From positions 6,771 to 70,770 of the forward strand of contig JAZDHG010000034.1 in NCBI GenBank assembly GCA_043806135.1: a stretch of DNA of 64,000 bases, given 5' to 3'. The translations under genes were made by a program, and so were the position numbers. Source of the stretch: JAGLQQ01 sp043806135. Lineage in GTDB: Bacteria > Omnitrophota > Gorgyraeia > B26-G9. Shown here one piece after another: positions 25,137 to 33,892 of this stretch. Below the pieces are notes generated by a model. The model was given only the letters and a program-made list of their open reading frames with translations. It searched no databases and was not told the origin of the DNA. The stretch's first letter is position 1. Every line of letters starts with the position of its first letter.

Positions 25137-26666
25137 TTGTTAGCTAAAGCTTTTAGTGCCGGCATATCGGGAATAAACGGGTATCTTGTTGAAATTGAAG
25201 CAGATATAGCAAAAGGCCTGCCTCAGACATCCATTGTCGGATTGCCGGATACCGCGGTTAAAGAAGCCAAGGATCGGGTCCGCTCAGCAATAAAAAACAG
25301 CGGGTTTGCCTTTCCGGTTAAAAGATTAACTATTAATCTGGCACCTGCTGACACTAAAAAAGAAGGTTCCGCATATGACCTGCCAATTGCGCTCGGGATA
25401 TTGAGCGCATCAGGAGTTGTCCCACAGGAAAGTTTAAATGAATTAATTATCTTAGGTGAGCTGTCTCTTGATGGAACCGTAAAACCGTTAAACGGTATAA
25501 TTTCTATGATACTTGGTGTCAGGAATATGAAAAAATCAATTCTAATTCCAGCCGAAAACGCAAAAGAAGCTGCTGTTGTCAGCAATGCTCCTGTTTATCC
25601 TGTGTCCAATCTCAAGCAAGCTGTCAGCTTCCTAAACAAAGAGCTGGAAATCCCGGCTCAAAAGACAACGGCAAAATCCGAATTCAAAAAACATTCAAGT
25701 TATGAAGTAGACATGTCTGATGTAAAAGGCCAGGGTTTTGTTAAAAGGGCATTAGAGGTTGCTGTAGCCGGAAATCATAATATACTGCTGATCGGGCCTC
25801 CCGGCTCAGGCAAAACAATGCTTGCCAGGAGAATTCCCACAATAATCCCGTCTCTTTCCCTGGAAGAGGCGCTGGAAACAACCAAACTGTACAGCATCAG
25901 CGGCCTGCTTGCCAAAAACCAGGCACTTGTCAGCAGAAGGCCTTTTCGCAGTCCGCATCACACGACCAGCGATATAGCCCTTGTAGGAGGCGGTTCTAAC
26001 CCCAAACCAGGCGAGGTCAGCCTGGCGCATCATGGAGTGCTTTTTCTTGATGAGCTGCCTGAATTCAATAGAAATGTATTAGAATCACTGCGTCAGCCTC
26101 TTGAGGACGGATTCGTGACTATATCGAGGGCAGCGCGCACTTTGACCTTTCCATCACGGTTCATGCTTGCTTGCGCCATGAATCCCTGCCCCTGCGGATT
26201 TTTCACTCATCCGACCAAGGCCTGTAATTGTTCGCCGCACCGGATCGAACAATACCGCTCCAAAATCTCCGGGCCGCTCTTAGACAGGATCGATATTCAT
26301 ATTGAGGTACCCCCTGTTGATTACAAGCAGCTTGCCGATGAGCCTCAGGGAGAGTGTTCGGCAGAGATTAAAAAAAGAGTTGAGAAGGCCAAAAAAATAC
26401 AATACAAACGTTTTAAAAAAAGTAAAATCTTCGCCAATGCCTATATGTCTCACGCTCAGGTCAAAACGCAGTGTAAACTGGACGAGGCGTCAAAGAAACT
26501 ATTGAGAATGGCCATTGATGAGCTGGGTTTATCGGCAAGGGCTTATGATAAGATTTTAAAAGTAGCCAGAACAATCGCGGATTTATGCGCAAAGAAAAAT
26601 ATTAATAGCGAGCACATATCAGAAGCGATACAATATCGGAGCCTTGACAGGAATATTATTGGTTAA
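25137..26666 (+). CDS. comM: YifB/ComM-type Mg-chelatase-like AAA+ ATPase
   Basis: ComM is a helicase that promotes branch migration during integration of transforming DNA. The N-terminal Lon-substrate-like domain (GYLVEIEADIAKGLP, IVGLPDTAVKEAKDRVRSA) precedes the AAA+ core. The core has Walker A GPPGSGKTMLAR, Walker B LFLDELPEF, a four-Cys insert (CAMNPCPCGF, then CNCS), and a C-terminal YRSLDRN tail. I chose the TTG at 25137: GAGAGG precedes it and the protein then begins LLAKAFSAG, the family start. The alternative ATG at 25101 is in frame, lacks a ribosome site and leaves an eight-base leader. A leftover second 3' end follows at 26757. Confidence 0.92.
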   Translation: MLAKAFSAGISGINGYLVEIEADIAKGLPQTSIVGLPDTAVKEAKDRVRSAIKNSGFAFPVKRLTINLAPADTKKEGSAYDLPIALGILSASGVVPQESLNELIILGELSLDGTVKPLNGIISMILGVRNMKKSILIPAENAKEAAVVSNAPVYPVSNLKQAVSFLNKELEIPAQKTTAKSEFKKHSSYEVDMSDVKGQGFVKRALEVAVAGNHNILLIGPPGSGKTMLARRIPTIIPSLSLEEALETTKLYSISGLLAKNQALVSRRPFRSPHHTTSDIALVGGGSNPKPGEVSLAHHGVLFLDELPEFNRNVLESLRQPLEDGFVTISRAARTLTFPSRFMLACAMNPCPCGFFTHPTKACNCSPHRIEQYRSKISGPLLDRIDIHIEVPPVDYKQLADEPQGECSAEIKKRVEKAKKIQYKRFKKSKIFANAYMSHAQVKTQCKLDEASKKLLRMAIDELGLSARAYDKILKVARTIADLCAKKNINSEHISEAIQYRSLDRNIIG

Positions 26667-26718
26667 AAATTTTTTACTTATAGATATCTCGTTAACGCTC
26701 GAGATCAATTCGTCCTTA

Positions 26719-26746
26719 CACTTTACTCCATTTATTCAGTAAAGTG
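26719..26746. repeat. Hairpin after comM
   Basis: CACTTTACT (26719-26727) and AGTAAAGTG (26738-26746) form a perfect nine-base stem with a ten-base loop. Weaker complementarity continues outward between CGTCC and GGACT and between TCAAT and ATTGA. It lies between the comM stop and the comM-like remnant. A terminator is unlikely because no T-run follows. Confidence 0.6.
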
Positions 26747-26756
26747 CGGACTCATT

Positions 26757-26810
26757 GAGCATATCGCTGAGGCCATTCAATACAGGAGTCTGGATCAAAA
26801 TATAGTTTCT
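26757..26810 (+). pseudogene. Remnant of a second comM 3' end
   Basis: In frame from 26757 the bases encode EHIAEAIQYRSLDQNIVS. The intact comM ends EHISEAIQYRSLDRNIIG. The two DNA stretches differ mostly at third codon positions, so both diverged while coding for protein. This is not a recent duplication of the local sequence. The remnant has no start and runs into the next gene. Confidence 0.75.
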
Positions 26811-26824
26811 TTAAAAAACATACG

Positions 26825-28450
26825 ATGTTTAACAAAAAAATAATATATCTGCTGTTCTTCTTGTGTATAATCATCGCTTCGGCTTTAAGATTATTCACAC
26901 TTTTTCATACCCATCATCTGGATTTTGAGTCCGTATTCCGCATTACCGAGTCCTATCAGTATTCTAAAATAAGCCCCTGGTATCATTTTTGGCACCTGGG
27001 TATAATCAGCGGCGGTACAGGCGGACAACGCGGCTACTACCTTCTCAACTCCTTGTTAATGGCCATTATAAACCAGCCTGACATGGTTGCCCGCTTTAGC
27101 AGCATGGTTTTTGCGGTATTATCAATTATTTTCTATTTTCCGCTTTTAAGGCTGCTGTTTACAAGAGAAATCTCCTTAGCCTCGACATTTGCGCTTGCTT
27201 TTTACCATGTTCACATTCAGTTAAGTGTTGTACCAATGGCTAATGCCGGATTTATTTTTTTCACGATAATATCCCTTTATTGCCTGCTGCGTTTGTGTTT
27301 TTTTAATAGTACCGCAAACAGCAGATTTCTGCTTTTCTTAACAGCGTTATTTACCCTGCTGGCGACAAGTTTCAGATTAGAAGCATGGTTACTTGTAATC
27401 GCATATCCGATAATATTGCTTGTTAAGAAGAAACCGTTAGCGGCAGTTATTTTATTTATTCTTTCATCTTTGTATATTGTAAATACTTTGTACTTAATGC
27501 AAAAATGCTTCGGCAATCCATTTATTTTTCTGCAAAACCCTCTTTTACACATACACGGAGCAAAGACCTCAATGGGATTTTTTGCTCATCCGGATAATCT
27601 GCCCTCTTACAGCAGTTTCCAAGGCCTGATCTGGATAGACACGCTCCGCTATTCGCTTTCAACGCCGCTTTTAATACTGGGCGCAATAGGAATGTTCGGT
27701 ATCAGAAGCCATAAGAAACAGGCGGCTTTCTTTTTCGTATTTTTTTGCTTTTTATTCATGCTCACCTTAAGACAAATAATAAGCAACCATTCGCCGTTTA
27801 TCCGTTATGTCAGCATCCTTGCTGTATTCTTTATCCCGTTTATTCTTCAGGGCGCCAGGGATTGCGGTTCGCTAATTTTGAACTGCCTGAAACTTAAAAT
27901 CACCTGGCGCAGACCAGTATTGATGAGTGGAATTTTTGCATCTCTAATATTTTTTGTCTTTGTATCTTCTTCTCACCTGGTAAACGATTTTTATGCCATG
28001 CAATATCAGGATAGTGTTTACATACTTGATAATTGGATGCTGAAAAATTCTAAATCAGGAGATCTGCTTTTCAGTTCTTTTAACGACCTTGATACCCACG
28101 CAGCGGCCATAGCAAATAAATATGTCGTCAGTAAACCTCTTGATGAGAGAATTTTCATGTCCAGCTTGTATAATTTTTTATATAGCCGAGAGAATGCGAT
28201 TGACCTGAGCAAACAAGCGCCTTTTTTACCAAAAAGCATACAGGATAGTTTTTTCCCGATGTTTGATAATAGAAATATTTTTCTAAATCTAATACGCAGT
28301 AGAGAGTACAAACAGCAAATCAGCAGGATAGTGTTTCTGTTCAAACCAGCTGATTTTAAATACCTAAAAGCACATCTGCCAAAACTTTTGAAGAAAGTAT
28401 CATTCTCTTACAACGGATTTATGTATTGCGGAATATTACCGGCTTATTGA
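26825..28450 (+). CDS. Polytopic membrane protein, GT-C (ArnT/PMT-like) type
   Basis: This 541-residue protein has about 10-11 membrane segments and a larger C-terminal soluble part. The first external loop carries HHLDFESVFRI, and a long loop follows with FWHLGIISGGTGGQRGYYLL. The layout fits lipid-phosphate-sugar-dependent glycosyltransferases of the GT-C fold. The early acidic residues (D and E in LDFESV) could be the catalytic pair, but I cannot name a family with certainty. It is on the plus strand, tail to tail with the SGNH protein gene. A role in modifying surface glycan or protein is inferred from location. Confidence 0.65.
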   Translation: MFNKKIIYLLFFLCIIIASALRLFTLFHTHHLDFESVFRITESYQYSKISPWYHFWHLGIISGGTGGQRGYYLLNSLLMAIINQPDMVARFSSMVFAVLSIIFYFPLLRLLFTREISLASTFALAFYHVHIQLSVVPMANAGFIFFTIISLYCLLRLCFFNSTANSRFLLFLTALFTLLATSFRLEAWLLVIAYPIILLVKKKPLAAVILFILSSLYIVNTLYLMQKCFGNPFIFLQNPLLHIHGAKTSMGFFAHPDNLPSYSSFQGLIWIDTLRYSLSTPLLILGAIGMFGIRSHKKQAAFFFVFFCFLFMLTLRQIISNHSPFIRYVSILAVFFIPFILQGARDCGSLILNCLKLKITWRRPVLMSGIFASLIFFVFVSSSHLVNDFYAMQYQDSVYILDNWMLKNSKSGDLLFSSFNDLDTHAAAIANKYVVSKPLDERIFMSSLYNFLYSRENAIDLSKQAPFLPKSIQDSFFPMFDNRNIFLNLIRSREYKQQISRIVFLFKPADFKYLKAHLPKLLKKVSFSYNGFMYCGILPAY

Positions 28451-28469
28451 AAAGCAATTACAGCCGGGT

Positions 28470-29933
28470 TTAAGAATCAGGCAAGAACAAAATCACATCG
28501 GCAATGTCTTCAGCCATAACCTGATATCCCTGCGCACGACAATGGGGATCGTTTCTATCGACAAAAAACATATCATACGGATATCTGCGCAGCAAATCCT
28601 TAAATATTGGTCTGTGATCAACCAGAAAAACTTCATTTGCCACTGCCGCTTCTTTTAGCTTTTCAGAAAGTTCTTGAGGATATCCTGAGAATATTAAAGT
28701 GACCCGCCTGTTTTTGCAGATTCGGGCCATCTCATTTAAATTATCCAGCAGAATCCTATCTATTCTCTGTTTATTATAGATCAGTTCACTGTATAGCGAA
28801 AATCCGGTTATTCTGTCCCATGCTTTCATTAAATTCCTAAGGAAATAGTTCTGATTAAGCCTTTGCATTTTTACCTTGTATTTTGCCAGGTGATACCCGT
28901 TAAACGCATTGCTATCGTCAGTGTCCACAGTGCATGCCTTCCAGTAAAAACGTTTAGCCTGTTCATACTGCTTCTTCTGCATAAAAGATCCAGCAATCCA
29001 TACGTATGATTTACATAGTTTCGCTCTAAGTAAAACGTGATCAGGAAACTGTTCTAAAATACGCTCATAAAATTCAATCGCTTTTCCATAATCTGCCTGT
29101 TTAATAAATACATCTTCTATTTCATTCAGAATGTTTGTTGCGAGGGGTTTTAAATAAAACGCCCTGAGTAGCATATCAATCGCTTCATCATGTCTACCCT
29201 GCAATTTATAACAGCGCCCCTTTTCCAATAAGGCGGTTATATTTTCCGGTTCAGCTGCAAGTACATAATTATAAAGTTCATGCGCTTTTTGATACAGATT
29301 TTTCGCTCTAAACTTGTTTCCTTGAGCGATATTTTTTTCACTATTCTGCTTTTCAGGCAAGGCAGCGCCTGTTTCATGTTTTTTCCCAAAAGAAAAACTC
29401 TTATTACTTTTTATGAAACTGTTTTTAATATTATGAGTTAGTATAGCCGCCAAACGATATGTTTTAAGTTTTGAGATAAGACTCAACCATTTAACCTCAA
29501 GCGATGTCCCGTTTTTTGATACCTGTCTAAAATTCCAAACATCATTTTTACCAGCCATAACAATTGCAATACGCGGATTAACCGCATTTATAGATTCTTT
29601 CAGCTTAAGTAAAATCTCCGAAGAATTATAGCTGCAAACCCCATGGTTAAATACTTTAAACTCACCCTTCGCCTTGGAATTTTCGTTTAATATTTTTTCA
29701 AGCTGGACAGGATAGCTTTTTGAAAAATCAGCGCCTAGCCCGTAAGTAAAGGAATCCCCCAGGCAAAGGACTCGACAAGAATCATCACTTAATCGCGCAT
29801 AATTGTCTACCTTAAACTTCTTCGCATAAATACCGCTTGTTATTTGCAGGGAAAGTTCCAATAAAATTAAAACTAAAATAAAACTTAAAAAAACAAGCAA
29901 TATGCGCTTTCCAGCTGTATTTTTAAATCTCAT
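28470..29933 (-). CDS. SGNH/GDSL hydrolase with TPR insert
   Basis: This 487-residue membrane-anchored protein has an N-terminal helix (about residues 9-30). An SGNH-type hydrolase is split around TPR repeats. Block I is LCLGDSFTYGLGADFS with the nucleophile Ser, and block III is AGKNDVW with Asn. Block V near the C-terminus is DPHCRAQGY with the Asp/His pair. Between them TPR helices are readable (GNKFRAKNLYQKAHELYNYVL, GRHDEAIDMLLRAFYLKP). The family includes acetyl-esterases and transferases acting on glycans, so deacetylation or acylation of the polymer made here is plausible. It is the downstream end of the large minus-strand locus. Confidence 0.8.
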   Translation of the reverse strand: MRFKNTAGKRILLVFLSFILVLILLELSLQITSGIYAKKFKVDNYARLSDDSCRVLCLGDSFTYGLGADFSKSYPVQLEKILNENSKAKGEFKVFNHGVCSYNSSEILLKLKESINAVNPRIAIVMAGKNDVWNFRQVSKNGTSLEVKWLSLISKLKTYRLAAILTHNIKNSFIKSNKSFSFGKKHETGAALPEKQNSEKNIAQGNKFRAKNLYQKAHELYNYVLAAEPENITALLEKGRCYKLQGRHDEAIDMLLRAFYLKPLATNILNEIEDVFIKQADYGKAIEFYERILEQFPDHVLLRAKLCKSYVWIAGSFMQKKQYEQAKRFYWKACTVDTDDSNAFNGYHLAKYKVKMQRLNQNYFLRNLMKAWDRITGFSLYSELIYNKQRIDRILLDNLNEMARICKNRRVTLIFSGYPQELSEKLKEAAVANEVFLVDHRPIFKDLLRRYPYDMFFVDRNDPHCRAQGYQVMAEDIADVILFLPDS

Positions 29934-29944
29934 AAAGGAACTCT

Positions 29945-30664
29945 TTATCCATCGGATATTGGTTTTCGCAAAACAGTAAAGGAAAAACTGGTCAGATACG
30001 CATTGGGAAAGCGCATTAAAAACCTTGTCGTCAGTTTATGCAGATCTCTTAATACCGGGATTTTTTTATAGTATTCATGCCCGAAAAACCCCCTGTATTC
30101 AATTATTTCAAAACCGATCTTTTCAAGGTTATTGATCTGTTTTTTTATAGGACCGCGGCACCAGTTATAATGGGCAGAGAATCTTTTATGTTCGACTGGG
30201 TCGTTGCGCACAAAGAGATTAAAAATAAACTTCGCCAGAAACTCAGGCACAAACCGGTTGATAACAAAGGGCGGCGAATACAGCGTGGGGAAAAAGTGAA
30301 AAGCAATTCCGCCCGGCTTAAGCAGATTATATACATTGGTGTGAAAGATCTTAGCATCAAGCACATGTTCAGCAAGCATTTTAGAAAATATTAAGTCATA
30401 TTTTTGCTCACCTTTAAGATCCGGATCGCAAATATCTGCCTCGACTTTTAAGTATTCTAAAGGCGCACGCTCAAGCTCAGCACGGGAGATATCCAAAACA
30501 GTATATTCAAGGTTCTGTTGTTCCTTTATCTGTTCAAGCGATAAAGCCGGAAATGCCCCGCCTCCTATCTCACAAACATGCTTTAGGCCATTATCTTTTA
30601 TAAGCTCATTAAGACGGCTTAAATATTGCGGCCATGGGTCACTGGCATCAAAAATTATTTTCAC
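29945..30664 (-). CDS. SAM-dependent class I methyltransferase
   Basis: This 239-residue Rossmann-fold methyltransferase has motif I CEIGGGAFPAL (about residues 30-40) and an acidic residue ending strand 2 (VLDIS). LIFSKMLAEHV and LLKPGGIAFHFFPT lie around motifs III-IV. The C-terminal basic part (GPIKKQINNLEKIGFEIIEYRG) is typical of sugar or lipid-tail methyltransferases. The substrate cannot be read from sequence. It is one of four class I methyltransferases in the glycan locus and lies 11 bases from the SGNH gene. Confidence 0.8.
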   Translation of the reverse strand: MKIIFDASDPWPQYLSRLNELIKDNGLKHVCEIGGGAFPALSLEQIKEQQNLEYTVLDISRAELERAPLEYLKVEADICDPDLKGEQKYDLIFSKMLAEHVLDAKIFHTNVYNLLKPGGIAFHFFPTLYSPPFVINRFVPEFLAKFIFNLFVRNDPVEHKRFSAHYNWCRGPIKKQINNLEKIGFEIIEYRGFFGHEYYKKIPVLRDLHKLTTRFLMRFPNAYLTSFSFTVLRKPISDG

Positions 30665-30686
30665 TATTTTTCTCCTGGTGAAAATG

Positions 30687-31826
30687 TTAGCGCACTTTTT
30701 TCCAAAAAGGTTTTTGCCTCATAAACATGCCCTCAATGGTGCCGATCAAAAAAGCATAGTTAAAAACAACAAAGAAAAAAGGCATCCTGAGAACTTTTTG
30801 GAATTTATTATCGGCTTTTTTAATAAAAATACCGCTAAACAAAGCTAAAACATAAAACCACAACTGCATATATAAAACTGCCTGATAAAAAATATGTTCT
30901 GTAGATAATTTAAAGGAGCTGATAAATAGCAAAATCAAAAAATATGGAGAAAACCATCTGAAAAGCTTGTTAGAAATAACCTGGAACATAAGAAACCAGC
31001 GGAATTTGAGCAGCATTTGCCAAAGCAGGATAAAAGAGCTTTTGAAAAACCAGGAGACGATCCTTCTTTTCCTGCGGATTTCCGCTAAAAAATCGGTTGA
31101 GGCTTTTTCGTATGATATGGCCTCAGGTTCAAACACCATGGCAAAGCCTTTGATACGGATACTTATAGCCAGCTCAAAATCATCCCCTCTATCAGGAGTG
31201 ATGGGAAAATATAATTCTTTTCTGATAGCCAGCATGGATCCGTCGGCACCGACTATGGCAAGCTGATTTGTATTGGCTCGTCTTAGCATACTCTCGTATT
31301 TTTTAAAAATCGATTCCCCCTCACTTATTGAGGATTTATCCGGATTGGTTATAATCAGGTTTCCCAAAACCCCTCCGATACGCTTATCATTAAAATTCCG
31401 CACAAGCTTTTTTATAGCCTGCGGATCATAAATCGCATTGGCATCTGAGAACAATATTATCTGCCCTTTAGTTTTGGGAACAACCCCATAAAGCATCCTG
31501 CTTTTTCCTCTGCGTTCTTTAAAGCTGTAAAGCACCACTCCTTTGTCATTAAACTTTCGCACAATATCATTAGTCCCGTCATTTGATTCAGATACGACTA
31601 CGATCTCAAGAGAATCTTTAGGATAATCAAGGCCAAGGGAATTCTCCAGTTTCTGGGCTATCACGTCTTGCTCGTTATAAGCCGGTATTAATAATGTGAC
31701 TATCGGAAAAATTTCTTTTTTATCTATCTTTTTGGCGAAGATTTTTCCAAGTAAGATACTCAACCCCAGATATCCGAAATAAGTATAAAACAAAGATATC
31801 AAAGAAAAATAAAATAATATTCTCAT
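30687..31826 (-). CDS. Glycosyltransferase family 2, membrane-bound
   Basis: The 379-residue protein has an N-terminal membrane helix, a GT-A catalytic domain and about three C-terminal membrane segments. Motifs are VTLLIPAYNEQD, EIVVVSESNDGTND, ILFSDANA (DxD-like), RGDDFELAISI (acceptor region), and EIRRKRRIVSW (RxxRR/W-like). It is probably an inner-membrane enzyme that elongates a lipid-linked sugar. It starts the run that includes the methyltransferase and SGNH genes, and is separated from the next upstream gene by a 220-base gap holding a 120-base structured element. Confidence 0.85.
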   Translation of the reverse strand: MRILFYFSLISLFYTYFGYLGLSILLGKIFAKKIDKKEIFPIVTLLIPAYNEQDVIAQKLENSLGLDYPKDSLEIVVVSESNDGTNDIVRKFNDKGVVLYSFKERRGKSRMLYGVVPKTKGQIILFSDANAIYDPQAIKKLVRNFNDKRIGGVLGNLIITNPDKSSISEGESIFKKYESMLRRANTNQLAIVGADGSMLAIRKELYFPITPDRGDDFELAISIRIKGFAMVFEPEAISYEKASTDFLAEIRRKRRIVSWFFKSSFILLWQMLLKFRWFLMFQVISNKLFRWFSPYFLILLFISSFKLSTEHIFYQAVLYMQLWFYVLALFSGIFIKKADNKFQKVLRMPFFFVVFNYAFLIGTIEGMFMRQKPFWKKVR

Positions 31827-31860
31827 TTAGGTTCTTCCTTAATTAATGTGAGCAATGAGT

Positions 31861-31980
31861 CTGGGAACACCTATTTTTACTCATTCTCGTTTTACATCCT
31901 GTAAAACTCCGAGGAAAATCAAAATTTTGCTCATCCTTGGCAAAATGTTAATTTAAATCCGCAAAAAAAGTTGTTCCCAG
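31861..31980 (+). repeat. Three-stem structured element, copy A
   Basis: Outer arms CTGGGAACA (31861-31869) and TGTTCCCAG (31972-31980) enclose two hairpins. Hairpin 1 is CTCG/CGAG with GTTTTACA and TGTAAAAC (31889-31907). Hairpin 2 is ATTTTGC and GCAAAAT. Linkers such as CTCATTCTCG, GAGGAAAA, CATCCTTG and TTTAAATCCG also occur in copy B (63658-63780), while the paired bases differ. The gap 31827-32047 holds nothing else that I can recognise. Confidence 0.7.
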
Positions 31981-32047
31981 CCTTATTTGTTCAAGCTGAT
32001 CATTGATAATGCCAAAAACTATGCACGTTTATTTGTATACTCAACAG

Positions 32048-33502
32048 CTACTTCTTAAAACTTCCTCTTAATAAAAATTTTTTAAATCTATACATGGACA
32101 TAATTGTCCGTTTTGCCTCAACAGGATTCAATATAATCTGTTTTATCTTGTACCAAAGGTATCGGAAACTAAGGTAATAATTCCTGCGGCTTGCGTCGCA
32201 CCATTGCACAAGCTGTTTGGAGCTCAAATTAGGCAGATCTAAAACACAGTTATGCAATCCTTCTTTGGTAAGCCAATCTGAAAAATCATTACTCTTAAGA
32301 ATATTATTCTCTTTTGCCCAATCATAGGCCCTGGTGCCCGGATAAGCCATCAACGGAAAAAACTGTACAGTATCCGGCATAAAGCGTTTGGCCATGGCAA
32401 ATGTTTTGTCTAAAGTCTCTTGCGTTTCACCCGGGTTGCCGGCCATAAAGGCCGCATGCAGGAGTAATCCGGCCTTTTTGGTATCTTTAAAAAACTCCTC
32501 CTGACGCTCTGACTGTGCGCCTTTATCAATATTATCCAATATCTGCTGGTCAGCGCTTTCAAAACCGATAATGATCAGGCGGCATCCGGCTTTTTTCATC
32601 AGCTTCATGGTATCCAAGTCTAAATCCGCGCGCACATTGGCATTCCACTTGAGCTTAATATTTTTTTGAATAAGCAGCTCGCATATCCGGCGTACCCGGT
32701 TTTTATCAACAGAAAAGGTGTCATCTTCAATAACCACTTCTCTTACTTCAGGCAGGTTCTCCTGAACATAGATAAATTCATCGACAACATTTTCCGGGCT
32801 TCTTGTTCTGTAAGTATTGCCGTGTATAGTCTGCGGATAAACGCAAAAAAAACATCTAAAAGGGCACCCTCGTGCTGTAAATATCTGCACCATGGGGTAA
32901 TCCGAGGCGGCAAAGAAATAATTCTTGATATTTAAATGTTTTTTATACACACTGCTTACAAAAGGGAGATCATCAAGCTCCTTTATTTTAGGCCGTTCTT
33001 CATTATTAATAATTTTCCCGTTTTTACGGAAGGTTATTCCTAATACTGTATTCAAATCCCCCTTTTCCTGCAAAGTTTTAGCCAGATCAGCAACAGTATA
33101 ATCATATTCCCCTCGGGCGACTGCATCGATATTTTCATCTAACGCAAGCGATTCTTCCGGCATTGCCGATACATGCGTTCCCACAAGCGTAATAAAACTA
33201 TCCGCAAGCATTTTCTTTAAAGCTGCTGAAAAAGACACATCATTATAAATACTCGGTGTAGAAGTATCTACAACGATCAGTCCCGGATTAAAATCAAGCG
33301 CAATTCTCATAACCTGATCTTTGTTAATACCCTGTGCAGGTGCATCGATCAGTTTCACATCAAAGCCGCGCTGCTCTAATACACCCGCAGCATAGGCAAG
33401 CCATACCGGATAATACAAGGTTCCGCTTTTAGTAACCGCAGGGCTTCTCTGCGAGCGGGAAAACCGGGGTAAAAAAGGCGGATTTAAAAGCAGTACTTTC
33501 AT
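32048..33502 (-). CDS. B12-binding radical SAM protein
   Basis: The 484-residue protein has an N-terminal cobalamin-binding Rossmann domain (about residues 1-150, with GTHVSAMPEESL) and a radical SAM domain with CPFRCFFC near residue 211. MWNANVRADL-like and GFESADQQIL stretches of the TIM barrel follow. Such enzymes of the BchE/HpnR class methylate unreactive carbons or close rings. The substrate here is unknown, perhaps a sugar or lipid of the glycan. It is the first of five such proteins in this locus, at under 50% visible similarity to each other. The decayed GxxExxY unit lies just upstream of its ribosome site (AGGAGAACAGG). Confidence 0.88.
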   Translation of the reverse strand: MKVLLLNPPFLPRFSRSQRSPAVTKSGTLYYPVWLAYAAGVLEQRGFDVKLIDAPAQGINKDQVMRIALDFNPGLIVVDTSTPSIYNDVSFSAALKKMLADSFITLVGTHVSAMPEESLALDENIDAVARGEYDYTVADLAKTLQEKGDLNTVLGITFRKNGKIINNEERPKIKELDDLPFVSSVYKKHLNIKNYFFAASDYPMVQIFTARGCPFRCFFCVYPQTIHGNTYRTRSPENVVDEFIYVQENLPEVREVVIEDDTFSVDKNRVRRICELLIQKNIKLKWNANVRADLDLDTMKLMKKAGCRLIIIGFESADQQILDNIDKGAQSERQEEFFKDTKKAGLLLHAAFMAGNPGETQETLDKTFAMAKRFMPDTVQFFPLMAYPGTRAYDWAKENNILKSNDFSDWLTKEGLHNCVLDLPNLSSKQLVQWCDASRRNYYLSFRYLWYKIKQIILNPVEAKRTIMSMYRFKKFLLRGSFKK

Positions 33503-33513
33503 CCTGTTCTCCT

Positions 33514-33892
33514 GGTATAATCCGCATACATAAGCTGGATTATACCTGATTACAACGATTATTAAAAGATTACAAAGATTAAACCATTAATCTCCGCACT
33601 TGGCAGCTTTTATTGCCAAAGTTTATTAATAGCCCAACATTATATCCTGATGCTTTTAGACACGATATAAACTGAACTCCAAATACAACAGGAATATTGC
33701 GAGCTATGACCTTAAATTTAACACGCTCCACCTATCTCCCACAGCCCACCGCGTAGGTGGGATGTAGGTGGGAAGTGGCATTGTGCAGGAGATTATTTTT
33801 TCAGTGGAGGGATCTCTCTCCTTAATCACTGTAATCTCCCCTCTAATCTATGCGATCAAGACATCCTGCTACCTTCCCGTCATAGGATGTCT
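33514..33892 (-). pseudogene. Decayed GxxExxY unit with REP-like insertion
   Basis: The ends match the intact unit at 5819-6318. GGTATAATCC and GGATTATACC (33514-33546) form the left hairpin, and AGACATCCT and AGGATGTCT (33859-33892) the right one. The inside aligns to the first and last parts of the intact gene, but the middle (about 240 bases) is missing. In its place lies a palindrome: CCACCTA (33728-33734), CCCACC, a five-base loop, GGTGGG, then TAGGTGG (33765-33771). The frame is broken, so no protein is made. The right hairpin overlaps the last codons of the next radical SAM gene. Confidence 0.75.

Noticed and set aside
31861..31980. Three-stem element as a cis riboswitch
   Set aside because: Copy A reads opposite to its neighbouring genes while copy B reads with them, so a fixed leader role is not supported.
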